In this document: one piece after another, positions 24,535-36,169 of the stretch | Layout of the letters: each line of letters begins with the position of its first letter | Position numbering within the stretch: the stretch's first letter is position 1 | NCBI GenBank assembly: GCA_964057225.1 | Contig: OZ059899.1 | Coordinates: 5,146,001-5,210,000 of the forward strand | Length of the DNA: 64,000 bases | DNA from: Auanema rhodensis | Lineage: Eukaryota; Nematoda; Chromadorea; Rhabditida; Rhabditidae | Reading direction: 5' to 3' | Program-made: the position numbers and the translations under genes | Notes under the pieces: generated by a model | The model's database searches: none | What the model was told of the DNA's origin: nothing | The model's input: the letters and a program-made list of their open reading frames with translations, nothing else

Positions 24535-27500
24535 TTAGGAAGAGGAGTTTCGACTACAGACAACTGCAACCGATTGATGCATAACAATTCCGGCCAAAAA
24601 CTGGCAGAGATTAGCTTGCACAATAGTGGCATGTACCAAATTTTTGGTTCGTTCATCATCGCGAACTGCTTCAAGGGGTTCGGCAGCTTTATGAGTATGG
24701 TATCTAGAAGTTTTCTAAAATTAATTTCTCTAGATTTTTAATGCAACCTTATTGGATTACGACGTCCAGACGATCCAAACGTTCGTCCTCTTAAAAAAGA
24801 TGAAATTTGACTAGAAGTATCTTCTCGAGGAGATTCACCGAACCTTAATGAAGCAATTAAACTGTACAAAAGTCTAAATATGCCTCGAGCCATCAGACCA
24901 CCTATCCACTCTTTCAGCGCGTGCGTTCAAGGTTTTCAGTGAACGGGACACCCACGTGCTTAAGCAATCTACAGCAGCAATTTGTTGATCTAGTCTACTT
25001 TTCGATAAAGTTAGTTTCTGCAAAATAAATGATGATATTTTATGTAGAACAGATCCTAACTTGAAGAAGAGAAGGGTATTGTTCCGAAATATTTTTACCG
25101 AAAAAGAGAGCAGTGAGGATAGGCTGAGGATAGGCAGCTAGGGCTGTTATTGTAGAAGCCAAAGATATATTATACAATAAAGAATGCTCGTTCATTCTCC
25201 CTAATTCTTCAAACAAACATTCAATCAAGAATGGTGTACCTTTAATTATAATTTCTTCGTATACATTTAATTTTCAATAGCAACTAACCTTGTTCTTCTT
25301 GTATGGGTTGACCTGTTAAAGCATCTTGTTTGAACTCTTGTTCGATTGAAATATCTTCTTGATTCTTAGAAATGTTTTTCTCCTTATCAAGATTTAACTC
25401 ATTCCAATATTGAACTCGGGAATCTAGATAGTTCATGCACTCTGTTACTGACGTTTTGGCCGCCTCTTTACTCAAACTTTGACAGTCAACCATAGACAGA
25501 AAAGCATCATCCTATTAATATTTATGAAATTATATAATACTATATAAAACTTACATTTAAATTAGACCACCCAGTTAAAACAAACGATTTTGCCATCTCA
25601 GCATCAGTATCAAATCCTCGACCGGTTGTAGTAGAAGACTCATTTTCTGATGTCAAAGAAACAGAATCCAGACGAGAAATTTCTTTGGTTTTTGATCTTA
25701 CTCTCTCCTGAAGTTCATAAAAGAAAATATAATGCAAGAAATAGAAAACATACATTTCGTTGAGGACTTCCAGGTGATTCCTCGCTTTCAGACGTATCAT
25801 CAAAAGTAGCAAATTGAAAATAATCAGCCATTGATGAAGTCATTTTGGATGATGTGCTAAATAAATAAATTATATAGAAAGCAGAAGATAGTAATTACTG
25901 AATAGGTGGAAGTACAAATTCGCTATCTTCTTGTATTTCATCCGTTATGTCTTCTAGGGAACCAGCCCGCGTTGGAGAACCACCAAGACCTACTAATCTG
26001 CCTGAAATATTTTGTTTAGATACACAAAAAACTATTTAAACCAGAATGAGGAGCATTCGAATCGGCAGTTAAATGCAAGGATCTAGAAGCGAAATAGCGG
26101 TTAAGTCCATGTGCAGCTGAAGACATTGATGAACGGCAAGAATTCAAGCGAGAAAAGGTCTGAAAAACATTTGTTTCAGTTATTCTGAAATTCGTACCGT
26201 TTGTGGTTCATCATCACTATCCTCCCGAAATAGCAGATATGACGGATTAATTCCATCATACTTCCATTTCCAAGATGACGACGAATGAGCTCTTTTCTCC
26301 ACGAGTTGAGCCCCTTCTCTTAAATATACTTGTAGCGTGTTTTGCGAAGCAATCTAAAAAACAATATCAAAAGAGAAAACAAAATGAACTCACTTCAGAA
26401 AATGGAAGCATAGTATCTGGAATACAGGATAAAAATTCATCCGCGAGATCGGAAACGTATTTGGAATCCCGTATATGTTGAAGCTGCGCCTTAGAAACAT
26501 GATGAAGTGGAAGCAAATAGCGAAATATCAATACTAAAGTAAAAATAATTCTTTTCAATTTCTTGTAATTTCCGTGTTTGAGACAATAATTTACCATTAG
26601 CATAATTTTGAATTGAAAAATAAACACTTTTTGATAAAAAACATTAACTGACCTAGCATCAAATCTTCACATCCTAATTGCAGTATACAATCGATGAGTT
26701 GTAACGATGTCAGTGCAAGCTGAAATAAATAAAAAATAAAATATTTCAACTACTGTTCCTGTATCCTCACCCTGTCTGTTCCCCGAATTCTGTCTATTAT
26801 AACATTTATTAGCATTTTGTTTTCGTCATCATGTTCTAGTAGCAACATTCGTATTATCATTTTCAAAAGTTGTGATTCGCTTATAGCATCAATGCAAACT
26901 TGTAAATAAGCCGTAGAAGCTGCAACAGCTTCTCGTTCTTCCTAAACCATTTAGAAATAGGACATATTTTCTAGAAACAACACCAAACCTGGAGTAGAGC
27001 TGGCTTAACGACAGATATAAGGAATCCAGAATAAAAATAAGAGCAAATTTGATCAACTACATAAGGATGTGAAGCCTTTAAGATACTTAGTGTTTAAAAT
27101 ATCTTTAATTGAGAAGGTTACCTGGACAACTGCATTGCAAAAAACAATAGATGAATGAAAATTAGTTAAAAACTCATTAAAGTGATCGGGAACAAGACGA
27201 TCACCTCCTTCAACGGATAAAACTCTAGGAAGCTGAGAAAAACAGCCAGATAGACCAGTGGCAACAACAGGGCAAAAAGCGCTCTAAACTGAAAAATACA
27301 AGGAAGAAAAAAAGAAAAAGAAAAACTTTTTTTGCTACAAAATCCGCTATCTGATCATGTTGAGAAGAAACCGACAAAATACGTAGCAAAGCATCACGAG
27401 CAAGCTGGCCAGTGTCATTCTAAATTCAAGATACTAACTCTAAAAAAATCAAAAATAATTTACTTGTTCGTAAAGAAACGGGATCAGTAACGAAAAAACC

Positions 27501-28389
27501 GCAAACTGATTAGCCCCATCGGCACAAGAGAAGAAGAAATGTAAAAGTGTTCTATCTTCAGCAAGTTTAGAGCAAATCTGATGAAGAAGGATAACGAAAT
27601 GCTTATCCCTTGCAGTAAGTTGCGTCTGGTTTGATGGTCTAACAACTTCAGCTCTTTTGCACCTTTAATAGAGTTTAGACAGTAAAAAAACAGAAAAATA
27701 TAAATACCAGTCAAAAAGTCGAAGTAACGGGTGAAGTATAGGCTTGTGAACGAGGAGACAATGATTCTGAGTATGACTTTCGCTTACGATTTCTTCATAA
27801 ATTCGAATAAGAGATAACTAAAATCAGTGATTATGATCATACTATATAAAAAAAACGAACTTGACAAATTGGCTTATTATAATCTGATACCTGAATGGCA
27901 AAGTCTAATACGCGTTCCAATATCTATATTGAAAATAGTTAAATTAGTGGTGACAAAGATAAAAAACCTGCTGAGTGAAATAACGATCAAGAATTGGACC
28001 AATAGCAGGCTCAGGCTGTGCATTTGCTTCCATCATCAATAATTTGCACATTTGATTCAACTGACCTAGTAATTGAGTCATCTGCAAATTTGTAATTAAC
28101 ATTAGTCAAACTTGTAACAAACTTCATCATATGTGATTTCTCTTTCAACATCTCGTTCTTTTGATTCAAGTAAAGCATTAACTTTTCTCCAACACATATC
28201 AAACATGGACTCCCACTGAGATGGATCAGAAGCAAACGCTGCATTCCACCCTTGTTCTATAAAAAAGTAGAGATAATTATAGTAATAACAATTTGTAATG
28301 CCATGTTTTGGAGATTCTGATCTGGAAGATTCATCTCGTGTAGGAGATGAAACTGAAGGTGAACCCAGTCTAGATAAGAATGAAAACAT
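24535..28389 (-). CDS. FHIP-family (FTS-Hook-interacting) dynein adaptor
   Basis: Orthologue of the FHIP/FAM160 (RAI16-like) family, probably of C. elegans C05D11.8. FHIP proteins join FTS and Hook to link dynein to endosomal cargo. Landmarks are WNAAFASDPSQWESMF near the N-terminus, PAIGPILDRYFTQQ near 28000, LLVHKPILHPLLRLFDW near 27750, VILLHQICSKLAED and FSLLIPFLYEQ near 27500-27600, FCPVVATGLSGCFS near 27270, and the closing KNLVHATIV...LAG helix near 24620. A long Ser-rich, probably disordered segment sits in the middle (about 25800-26250). The start is two bases after an acceptor-like acttatttag, 224 bases from the POP1 stop. Two junctions are uncertain: the first intron would need a GC donor or be retained in frame, and the penultimate exon (near 24870-24960) changes frame across a poor or very short intron. 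Confidence 0.88.
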
Positions 28390-28613
28390 TTCTAAATAAG
28401 TAAAAATTAAAAATACAAATTATATAATATAAGCGAAAGATAGAAAAAGCTTGAACTTGTGATAACAGTCTGAAAACTATATTTTGTTTGATATTTTGTT
28501 TGAAACAATCAACAACAGATAACAATAACAACAACACAAACATAGTTATATACTCGTATTCTTTAAAATCAACAAGGAAAACAAAGGGTTTTTTTCATTT
28601 TCTAATAATAACT

Positions 28614-31600
28614 TTATAATTCGCACATAGCGGTCAGAATTGAAAGTCTCGTCGGATGATAATATTTGGATGTTGAATTTCTTACTAATACTGTTCCTCC
28701 AGATTTGCGAACATCTTCTAGCACACATAATGGTATATAACCTAAGGCACATCCTTGGGAAGACGAAAACGAAAAATCTCCCCTAACTATGCGACCAATT
28801 GTTAACCTAAAAGTTATTATTTTAGTGTATATTGATCGAAAAAATAAGCTACCTATTAGCAGAATCTTTGTAAGATACAGATGTTTTTGAAATTTGTTCT
28901 TCTTCCAGTTTGCTTAGACGTAACAACCTATCTACCTTTCTTCGTTTAGCGTTAATCTTCTTTTTTCTATTTAGTAACTTTCTTTTCATTTTTCTTAAAA
29001 ATATTTTCTTCATCCTTCAACGGCACTTAAATCTGTGATTACCTATCAACTACAATCGTATCAGGAAATAATGGCTTCAAAGGAATTGGTTTTTCACGAG
29101 TAGATGGATCAACATTCACTACACCTTTCCACATATCATCCTGCCATTTTTTCTTTCCTACGCTATTCTTAGATCTATTATTCTAAATAATACAAGATTT
29201 ATTTTTAGCTTGGAGAGTATTATCATGCTTATACCTCTTCATCTACTTCCATCGCTTCTTCGATTTCAGTAACTTTGTCATCCTCTCTTGTATGCCTTGA
29301 CGGTTGTACCAATACAACAGGTCCATCGGTATGTCGTCTTTTTACCTGAATCACGATATGGTATGTACACAAAACCACAAAAAAGAAACAGAAACAGATG
29401 AAAAAGTTCAAACACTTGTTTCCACCTGATTCCTGACTTTTGAATTTTCGATGGAATTTTGAAACTTTCAAACTATATACAATACTAATTTATACCAACT
29501 TTTATAAGATCATCTGATGTAGGGAGACAGATGAGACCAAATTTCTTAGGTTTTCCACGAGCTATACACTCTAATTGCACAGGAATTAGTGCATTTGAAT
29601 GTTGTTGAAGAATTTCGGCTGAAAACAATATATTGAAGAAACTGTTTTATTTTGTTATAAATTATAATTTAATTATTATTAATTTTTTATTTCAGATGCG
29701 TGAATTATAGAGAAATTCGTTTAAATTCGCATTCACAGCAAACTCATAAGATACTTTACAAAGTACAGTGTTATATCTGTCTACAATAGCTAGTTAGCTT
29801 TATCATTAAAATGAAAAAAATCTCTAATAATATGAGCAAAGAAGTTTTTATTTGAACGCATATCTACTTAAAACATTAAATAATCTGAAGAGTGACACCT
29901 GTCTTGATATTAACCTTCGTATGATCTTTACTGGACTTGGCACCGTGATTGAACCGAATATTGACTCAATTTCTTCAATATTTCCGTGATATGTGCACAG
30001 TGGCCAATGAAACTGAGAGCTCTTTGGTGCCTTGATTTCACGCCGATAAATCGAGAAAGACTATTTGTGCCGACGGTTCAACAAACATCGTCTGTGCTCG
30101 TGCCAATCGTGGAAAGCTCACGAATAAAAAACCAGTTACTTGGCTTTTTCTTATATTAAGTCAACAATTTCATAGAAATTTAACAAACCGAAAGGTATAA
30201 AAGCAGCGAGAAATTAGAAATACCATTAAGCATCAGCTCGACTAATCATCTCAACATGAACAAGTTGTAAGTTTCTAAATTATTATTCAATACTATAGAA
30301 AACTTTTAACTTTTCCAAAGTATTTTCTAAAATGATACTTTCAGCATCATTCTCGCTCTTGTCGCTTGCCTCCTTGTCTGCCAAGCTCAAGCTCAATATG
30401 CCTATTCCCCATACTATGGAGGATACTACGGATACAACGGACTTGGATATGCTGGATCTTACTACCCATCGTCTTATGGATATTCTGGATACTACGGAGG
30501 AGCTTATGGATACCCCTACTATGGAGGATACTATGGATATGGAAGCAACAAGGGAGCTAGTAATGAGAAGCAAGCTCAGGGACCTCTCCCATCTTTGACC
30601 AACAACCAATAAGCATCTACTTAACCAAACACTTATGAGATCTTTTTTTTTCTGACTTTGCCATGAACGAACTGCCGAACATCAATAAACATTTTTTTCC
30701 AATTTCTTTATCTTGATAGTTTGAAAGAACCAAACCTGATATTGAAGCTTTTCCTTTTCCTATTAAGCATTGATTTAGAGTTTCAAGAATTCGCCGATCT
30801 CTCAAAATATAGCAATCATCCGGCGTTATCAAATTCTAAAAAAAATGATCATGTGCATTTGAAGTCAAATATACCTTTGCTTTAGTCCAATCTTTTACCA
30901 ATTCATCAAACAAAAATGAGAAAGGATATCTAATAGAAAGTTTATTCCAATAAACTACTCTACGATTATGAGGTCTTCTTCGATATTTCTCCTAAAACAT
31001 TTGAAATAAAAAGTAGAAAAGCATGAATTTGCCTCGGATTCAGAATTAATTCGCTTTTCTTCTTCAAATCCAGCCTTACAATCTAGCGAATCGAAAGGAA
31101 ATGCAAGACGTTTGGCTTCCAAATGGGCAGCTTGGTCGTCTCGCTCTCCAGAAGCATGTGCGGTGAATAACTGAGCACTGATCCAGAAATCTAACCCTAC
31201 AAAAAAACATTGAAGCTTATACTAATAAAATCCACTAACCAAATCCTGAAGGAAGAATAACTTCACAGCCAGTCAAGGGATCTGAACGTCCCGTTCCTGA
31301 GTTACGAATTATAACTAGCACCGGTATCTTTGCAGGTGTTTCTGATGGGGCTCCAACAGTTTTACTATTCAGAAGCTTCAAATCAGAATCAGAGAGTCTA
31401 CCGTTCGATAAATGTATTAAAATATTCAAAATATAGTTCAAACCGTTTCTCTAGTACTTCTATTCTGTTCTGAAGATCCCATATATGAGATTGAGGAATA
31501 CAATGTTCGAATTTGGCATTGTTATCTGGATTATCATTAGTGGGAAGCTGAACAGTCTTAAGTCAAAGTGAAATATGGGTATTATGCACCTGTCTCTTAG

Positions 31601-33150
31601 AAGGTCTAACAATCCTAAAATCTTCTACTAACAAAGAAAATACAGATCCATCCATTATTTCTCCTGATTGATGTTTGGAAATAGAGGATATCCATTCAGC
31701 ATGATTTTTTCTTTAAAAAAAATTAAAAAATACGAACAGTGAGTAAAAACTCACTCAAAATCAGTAGAATATGGCATTTCGGCTAACTTTAAAACATTTG
31801 AGACAATAGGTAAAGAATATGGTCCATATAGTCGTAAGCGTACCAGTTGATCTTTCAAATCATTCACCTTAAAATAAATTAATAAATAAAATTATTGAAT
31901 TAAAAGACTGACAATAATATCTTCATTCTTATTTTCATATGTTGTGGTGTTAAATTTCATGGCTTTAAGACGCCATTCTTCTTTAGAATATGCTGTGTCC
32001 AGATCCTAAACTGCAAAATTAAAATTTTAAATTAAAAAAATCAAACAATATTCTCGTTATTTGTATCAACTTTTGATAGTTTTAAAATAGAAATTAATGT
32101 TTGAATTAACTGGTCATGACATGAAGGATGAACCCATAGGATTAGTTTAGAACCATTTGATCTAGAAAATAAAATTTAAATAAAAAACAGGAAAATATAA
32201 GTTTTTCACCTAGTTGTTGACCATTGCAATCGGCAAGGACCTATAAAACCTTTAGGATATTTTCCCGGTTCGTAAAGCATAGAAGATATCTTAAAAGAAA
32301 AGTAAAGATTCACAAATAGTTTAGAACTACCTCTAATCTTCCACTTAGTGCACTCTTGTAAGCCAAAGTAGGGCTAGTTCTATTTTCAAATAATGGTTTG
32401 AGCAAATTAATAAGTTGTTGCTGAGATGAGTGAGATATCTGTAATATAAATAATAGAACAAACCAAACTGATACACATACTGTTATGCAACAAAGTAAAC
32501 TTTTATCCCTGATAGAACAATGTCTCATTGAATCTCTATAACATGGACGGAAATTTCGTTGAAAACTTCTATCAGGAACACGATAACCCCATCTAAAACA
32601 TTATTAATTTCTTTAAAATTTCGAATTCTAGGACTAGCCTATCAATCATATGAAATCTTTTAGCATTCCAAATATGAGTTTCCAACCAAATCTTATTTTT
32701 GTTTCGCCTAATGTAATTCTAAACAGAATATGTAATCTTTACATAACAGAAAAAACTTGCAAGTAATAGATTGGTTGGTCTTCTTCTATAAAATCGGCTC
32801 GGTGGTTTCTTTCTATGTTTTGTCAATTTCACATGAACAGCAGCAAATGTTCTGAGTCCTTTGGGGAAACGACGAACTTCATAAGCCATAGCTCTCCTGA
32901 AAAAAATTGAGTAGAATTTCTTTTAAAACAAACGAATACCTTCTCATATGTCTAGGTAACCGCTGAGCAGCAGTTCGCGGACCTTTCGTCACTTCTCCAT
33001 TTACAAGTTTGGTATTATCTACCATCTTAAATACTTTAATTGTGATAGTACAATAAATTTAACAAGCAAAACCTGTAATAATTGTGCAACTTGAACAGCT
33101 CTTTGTTCAACATATTCCTTAACATTAACACTTCTAACAATTTCACTCAT
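28614..33150 (-). CDS. popl-1: POP1, RNase P/MRP protein subunit
   Basis: POP1 is the large scaffold protein of nuclear RNase P and RNase MRP, which cut tRNA leaders and pre-rRNA. The N-terminal signature is plain: [20 protein letters not shown] spans two exons near 32900-33000, followed by the basic [20 protein letters not shown]. The central part has [23 protein letters not shown] near 29530-29610 (POPLD-like region). The C-terminus carries RIVRGDFSF...GCALGYIPL...VLVRN, the conserved POP1 end, with stop TAA at 28614-28616. The start ATG (33150) is directly preceded by an atttttag acceptor, 208 bases from the mrps-17 stop, so it is probably a downstream cistron. One intron, 29619-30735 (1117 bases), is about twenty times longer than its neighbours because it houses a separate plus-strand gene. 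Human POP1 is about 1000 residues; this gene appears similar. Confidence 0.92.
30196..30203 (+). promoter_or_regulatory. TATA box of nested peptide gene
   Basis: TATAAAAG lies 53 bases before the start codon of the nested peptide gene, inside the POP1 intron. It indicates an independent promoter rather than expression from the host transcript. Confidence 0.7.
30256..30612 (+). CDS. Nested Gly/Tyr-rich secreted peptide precursor
   Basis: A two-exon gene (30256-30266 and 30345-30612) encodes 92 residues and lies wholly inside a POP1 intron on the opposite strand. Residues 1-21 are a textbook signal peptide ([17 protein letters not shown] core). The mature chain is built of repeating Tyr-Gly motifs ([31 protein letters not shown]) and ends in a polar tail. 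This composition matches nematode YGG-type antimicrobial or neuropeptide-like proteins (nlp-29 and related) and Gly/Tyr-rich cuticle or eggshell peptides. There are no dibasic cleavage sites inside the repeats, which argues against a conventional neuropeptide precursor. Codon use (GGA, TAC, CTC, GCT) is that of highly expressed nematode genes, unlike the surrounding POP1 exons. It has its own TATA box at 30196. Family assignment is by composition only. Confidence 0.88.
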
Positions 33151-33358
33151 CTAAAAATGTTTAAAATAATATTATTTCAGTTCAGTTTAGACCTTTCATG
33201 ATTAAATACTTTGAGGAAATTAACCTTATTGTAAAAAACTACTTGAATAGAATGTTTAGTACTCAAATAACAATTAACAAAAATAACACAAAATCCTATG
33301 TTTGAACTATTAAAATAAGATTATCGTACAACAAAAAGGCTAAAGCTTAACAACAAAT

Positions 33359-34032
33359 TCAAGCCAACTCTTTCTTTTTTTCTTCTAATTTGGTAACTTG
33401 TAATGCTCTACGCTCCTCGAACAGCAATGCATCCTACGAATTTCATATATAAACTCTTTCCAAAATACAATTAGCATGAATAATATTACCTGTTCCAAAG
33501 GTTGATCAACAATTTCTTTCACTAGTTGCTTCTTTAACTCAATTTCATCACTGAACTCGTCCTTAATCACTCTTTTTCCAGTAACAGGATCAATTACATT
33601 ACCTGAAACAGAAGGTCTAGTTTAAATTGTAATTAATCAGTATTACCGTATTTAAAAACAACTCGATCAATGGTATGGGCAACATCGGCAGTAGGTCTCA
33701 GAGAACCTTCTATTCGCTTAATCATAACGGTGTCACCTAATCCTCCAAGATTTTGTCTGTAGAGGTACTGTTAACCATATTGAATAATATAAGAACTTAC
33801 TTATCCAATACCCAATAATCAAAAGAACGAGCAAAATATTTTTTCAAATAAATATTAAACTCATTAACACTGCATCTAACCTAGAATATTACTTTAAAAT
33901 AAGAACACAGTATATTTAGAGTGATACCTGAGCACAAGGTATCCTATCAATACCAATGTTATTCATCTTAATGATTTTGCCCATTAAGAGCTCAGTCCCA
34001 ACTCTAGTACGAAAAACTGATGTTTTAGGCAT
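33359..34032 (-). CDS. mrps-17: Mitochondrial small-subunit ribosomal protein uS17m
   Basis: Part of the mitochondrial 28S ribosomal subunit. The chain starts MPKTSVFRTRVGTELLMGKI, continues with the OB-fold strand containing MNNIGIDRIPCAQVRC, then KKYFARSFDYWVLD and GDTVMIKRI, all typical of S17 proteins (the last is the rRNA-binding beta-barrel edge). A basic, coiled C-terminal extension (VTKLEEKKKELA) ends at TGA 33359-33361. The start is three bases after a trans-splice-like gttcag. It lies 168 bases downstream of the MED30-like stop and 208 bases upstream of POP1, the same neighbour as in C. elegans (C05D11.10/C05D11.9). Confidence 0.9.
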
Positions 34033-34200
34033 ATTCTGAACAGTTATAATGAATTAGAATTTCGAATGAATGCTGTATAATAGGATATTGAAGGTTTTAA
34101 CCATGACATAAATCTATATATGTAATACACAATATAAAAATTAGTTCATTAAATGTATATAAAAATGTAAAATATACAAATAGAGATCACTTCAACTGGA

Positions 34201-35873
34201 TTATTGCTGATTCTGCGAAAAACAAGACATTTTGTCTACTTTTTTTAAAAGTGAAGGATCTGATACTGTAGCCATCCAGTCCAATAGTTTCAAATCATGA
34301 GAAAGTGCTGTTAAATGCTCGCTAAAATACTTCTATATTTGAGACAGATCACATTATGTTAAGCTTACGAGTTTTTATTGAATCTTTCCATCTTTTCTTT
34401 TAAATCGTCTGGTCTGTTATTTTCAGGTTCAGTAGGATCTTCATATAACTTAAGGAATTCTTCAGGTTTGAATGCTCTGCTTCCCATTTTTGTATCGATA
34501 CGTATCCTAGAAGAAAATAGTAAATAAATTAATACATATTCAACAAAAGAACCTGATTTCTGTCAATTTATCAAAAAGCATTAAACAGTAATCAATATTA
34601 GCATCAACATCGTGAATACCCGATGTCGGCTTTCTTTCACTAATTACTGTTTTGAGCCCTGTACACAAATAGCTTGTTCTGAAAATAAAAACTTGAATGT
34701 TGAGAAAATTAGAGAAACAAACTTATGATTAAGTTCGTGAATCAATTCTTTCGCTATATTACATAAACCTCCGACGGAATAACGATCTAAATTCTCTAAA
34801 ATGTCTGTACTGTAGCTAAGAAGGTGAATTGGCTTCTTTGAGGTCTGAAATAGTTGCAACTAGTTATTGCAAAAGTAGAAACAAACTTTAGCCGAACTTG
34901 AAGCAGCTTGAGCACCAGAAGATTGTCCAGGTGTAGTATTTTGGCCAGTCGAACTAGAAAATCACACAGTTTATGCCACATATATACTATTTTACCTTGT
35001 ATGAGAACTCTGGCCTAATCCTCCCATATATTGATGTTGTGGATTAGACGGAGGCGGCTGAGACGGTTGCTGCTGTGTTGGGGGCTGCTGTGGTGGTTGT
35101 TGTTGTTGAACTTGTTGAACTGGTTGAGGCTGCTGAGGCTGGAGTGTTGGTGGTTGTGCGGAAGGCTGAGGCTGTTGAGGTGCAATATGAGACGGTTGCA
35201 TAGATGGCTGATGGACTTGGTTCGATTGCTGAATAACTTGTGGCTGAGAAGGCATTCCTTGCAACTGTCCAATTGAAGCTCCAGAGCCCTAGAAAAAAAT
35301 AGTCTTGAAATAAAATTAAACCAATATAACTTACAGGTTGAGTCTGCATAGGTCCATAACTAGTATTAATGTACTGCGGCCTTCCTTCAATAATTATCAG
35401 AAATACATAAAAAGATGTGAGAAACACTCACCAGGCATTTGGTTCGGCTGGCCATACATTGGAGGCATCATTCCTTGATGCTGCGATTGCCCCATCCCTG
35501 AATGATTTTGAGGATGCGGTTGTTGTCCATGAGAAGGTGGAACTCCATGGGACTGCTGCATAGGTTGAGGCTGGCCAATATTCTGAGAAGGTGGTCCACC
35601 TTGATAACCCATCGGCATATCTGGGGTAAATGGTCAACATTAAGAAAGATTGTGGAAAACATACTCATTTGGCCATATTGTCCACCGGAGGTCTGTTGAT
35701 AATAACCCATTTGCTGATTTATTCCTGGCTGATGTTGTTGCTGTTGTTGCTGTTGCGCTTGTTGTTGGTTAGGAGGCATATAATTGCCACCCATTCCCTA
35801 TAATTTCATGATGGTAAAGAACTTAATCACGGAACTATACCTGATTGCCATGCGGTGGACCTCCTTGTTGCAT
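34201..35873 (-). CDS. mdt-30: Q/P-rich Mediator subunit, MED30-like
   Basis: Mediator bridges transcription factors to RNA polymerase II. The first 250 or so residues are low complexity, dominated by Gln, Pro, Met and Gly, with a pure Gln run near 35740 and PQQPPTQQQPSQPPP-type runs near 35050-35150. The C-terminal 160 residues are ordered and helical: LLSYSTDILENLDRYSVGGL, AKELIHELNHK, DVDANIDYCLMLFDKLTEIR and YFSEHLTALSHDLKLLDWM. I assign MED30 mainly from position: as I recall, the C. elegans MED30 gene F44B9.7 is next to rfc-5 (F44B9.8), exactly as here. Sequence likeness to vertebrate MED30 is weak, so another helical Mediator subunit cannot be excluded. The start follows a gtattag acceptor by two bases, 296 bases from the RFC5 stop. 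Confidence 0.6.
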
Positions 35874-36169
35874 TTCTAATACGAAAAAATAAGTCATACA
35901 ATAAATAGCAATTGTTAAAAAATATATAACCGAATTAACGATGATTAAAAAATTAAAAACAATATAAAACATCCTGTATTAAAACAACATGAATAATATA
36001 AACTTTAAATCAAACGAAGTTTAAGATCAGCGGAAATGAGGAATAATATAAGAGTTTAAGATCATCAACAGAGAGCAGGGCAGGGAAGAGGGAAAACCGG
36101 TATGATATAAGAGAATACTAACTGAGATGAATATTTCTTTTTTTTTTCAAACGATTAATAATCCGAGAT

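Noticed and set aside
30283-30609. Minus-strand Ser/Val-rich frame over the nested gene
   Set aside because: It is the reverse-complement shadow of the Gly/Tyr peptide repeats.
35031-35276. Plus-strand Trp/Leu/Arg-rich open frame
   Set aside because: It is the antisense shadow of the Gln/Pro repeats in the MED30-like exon.
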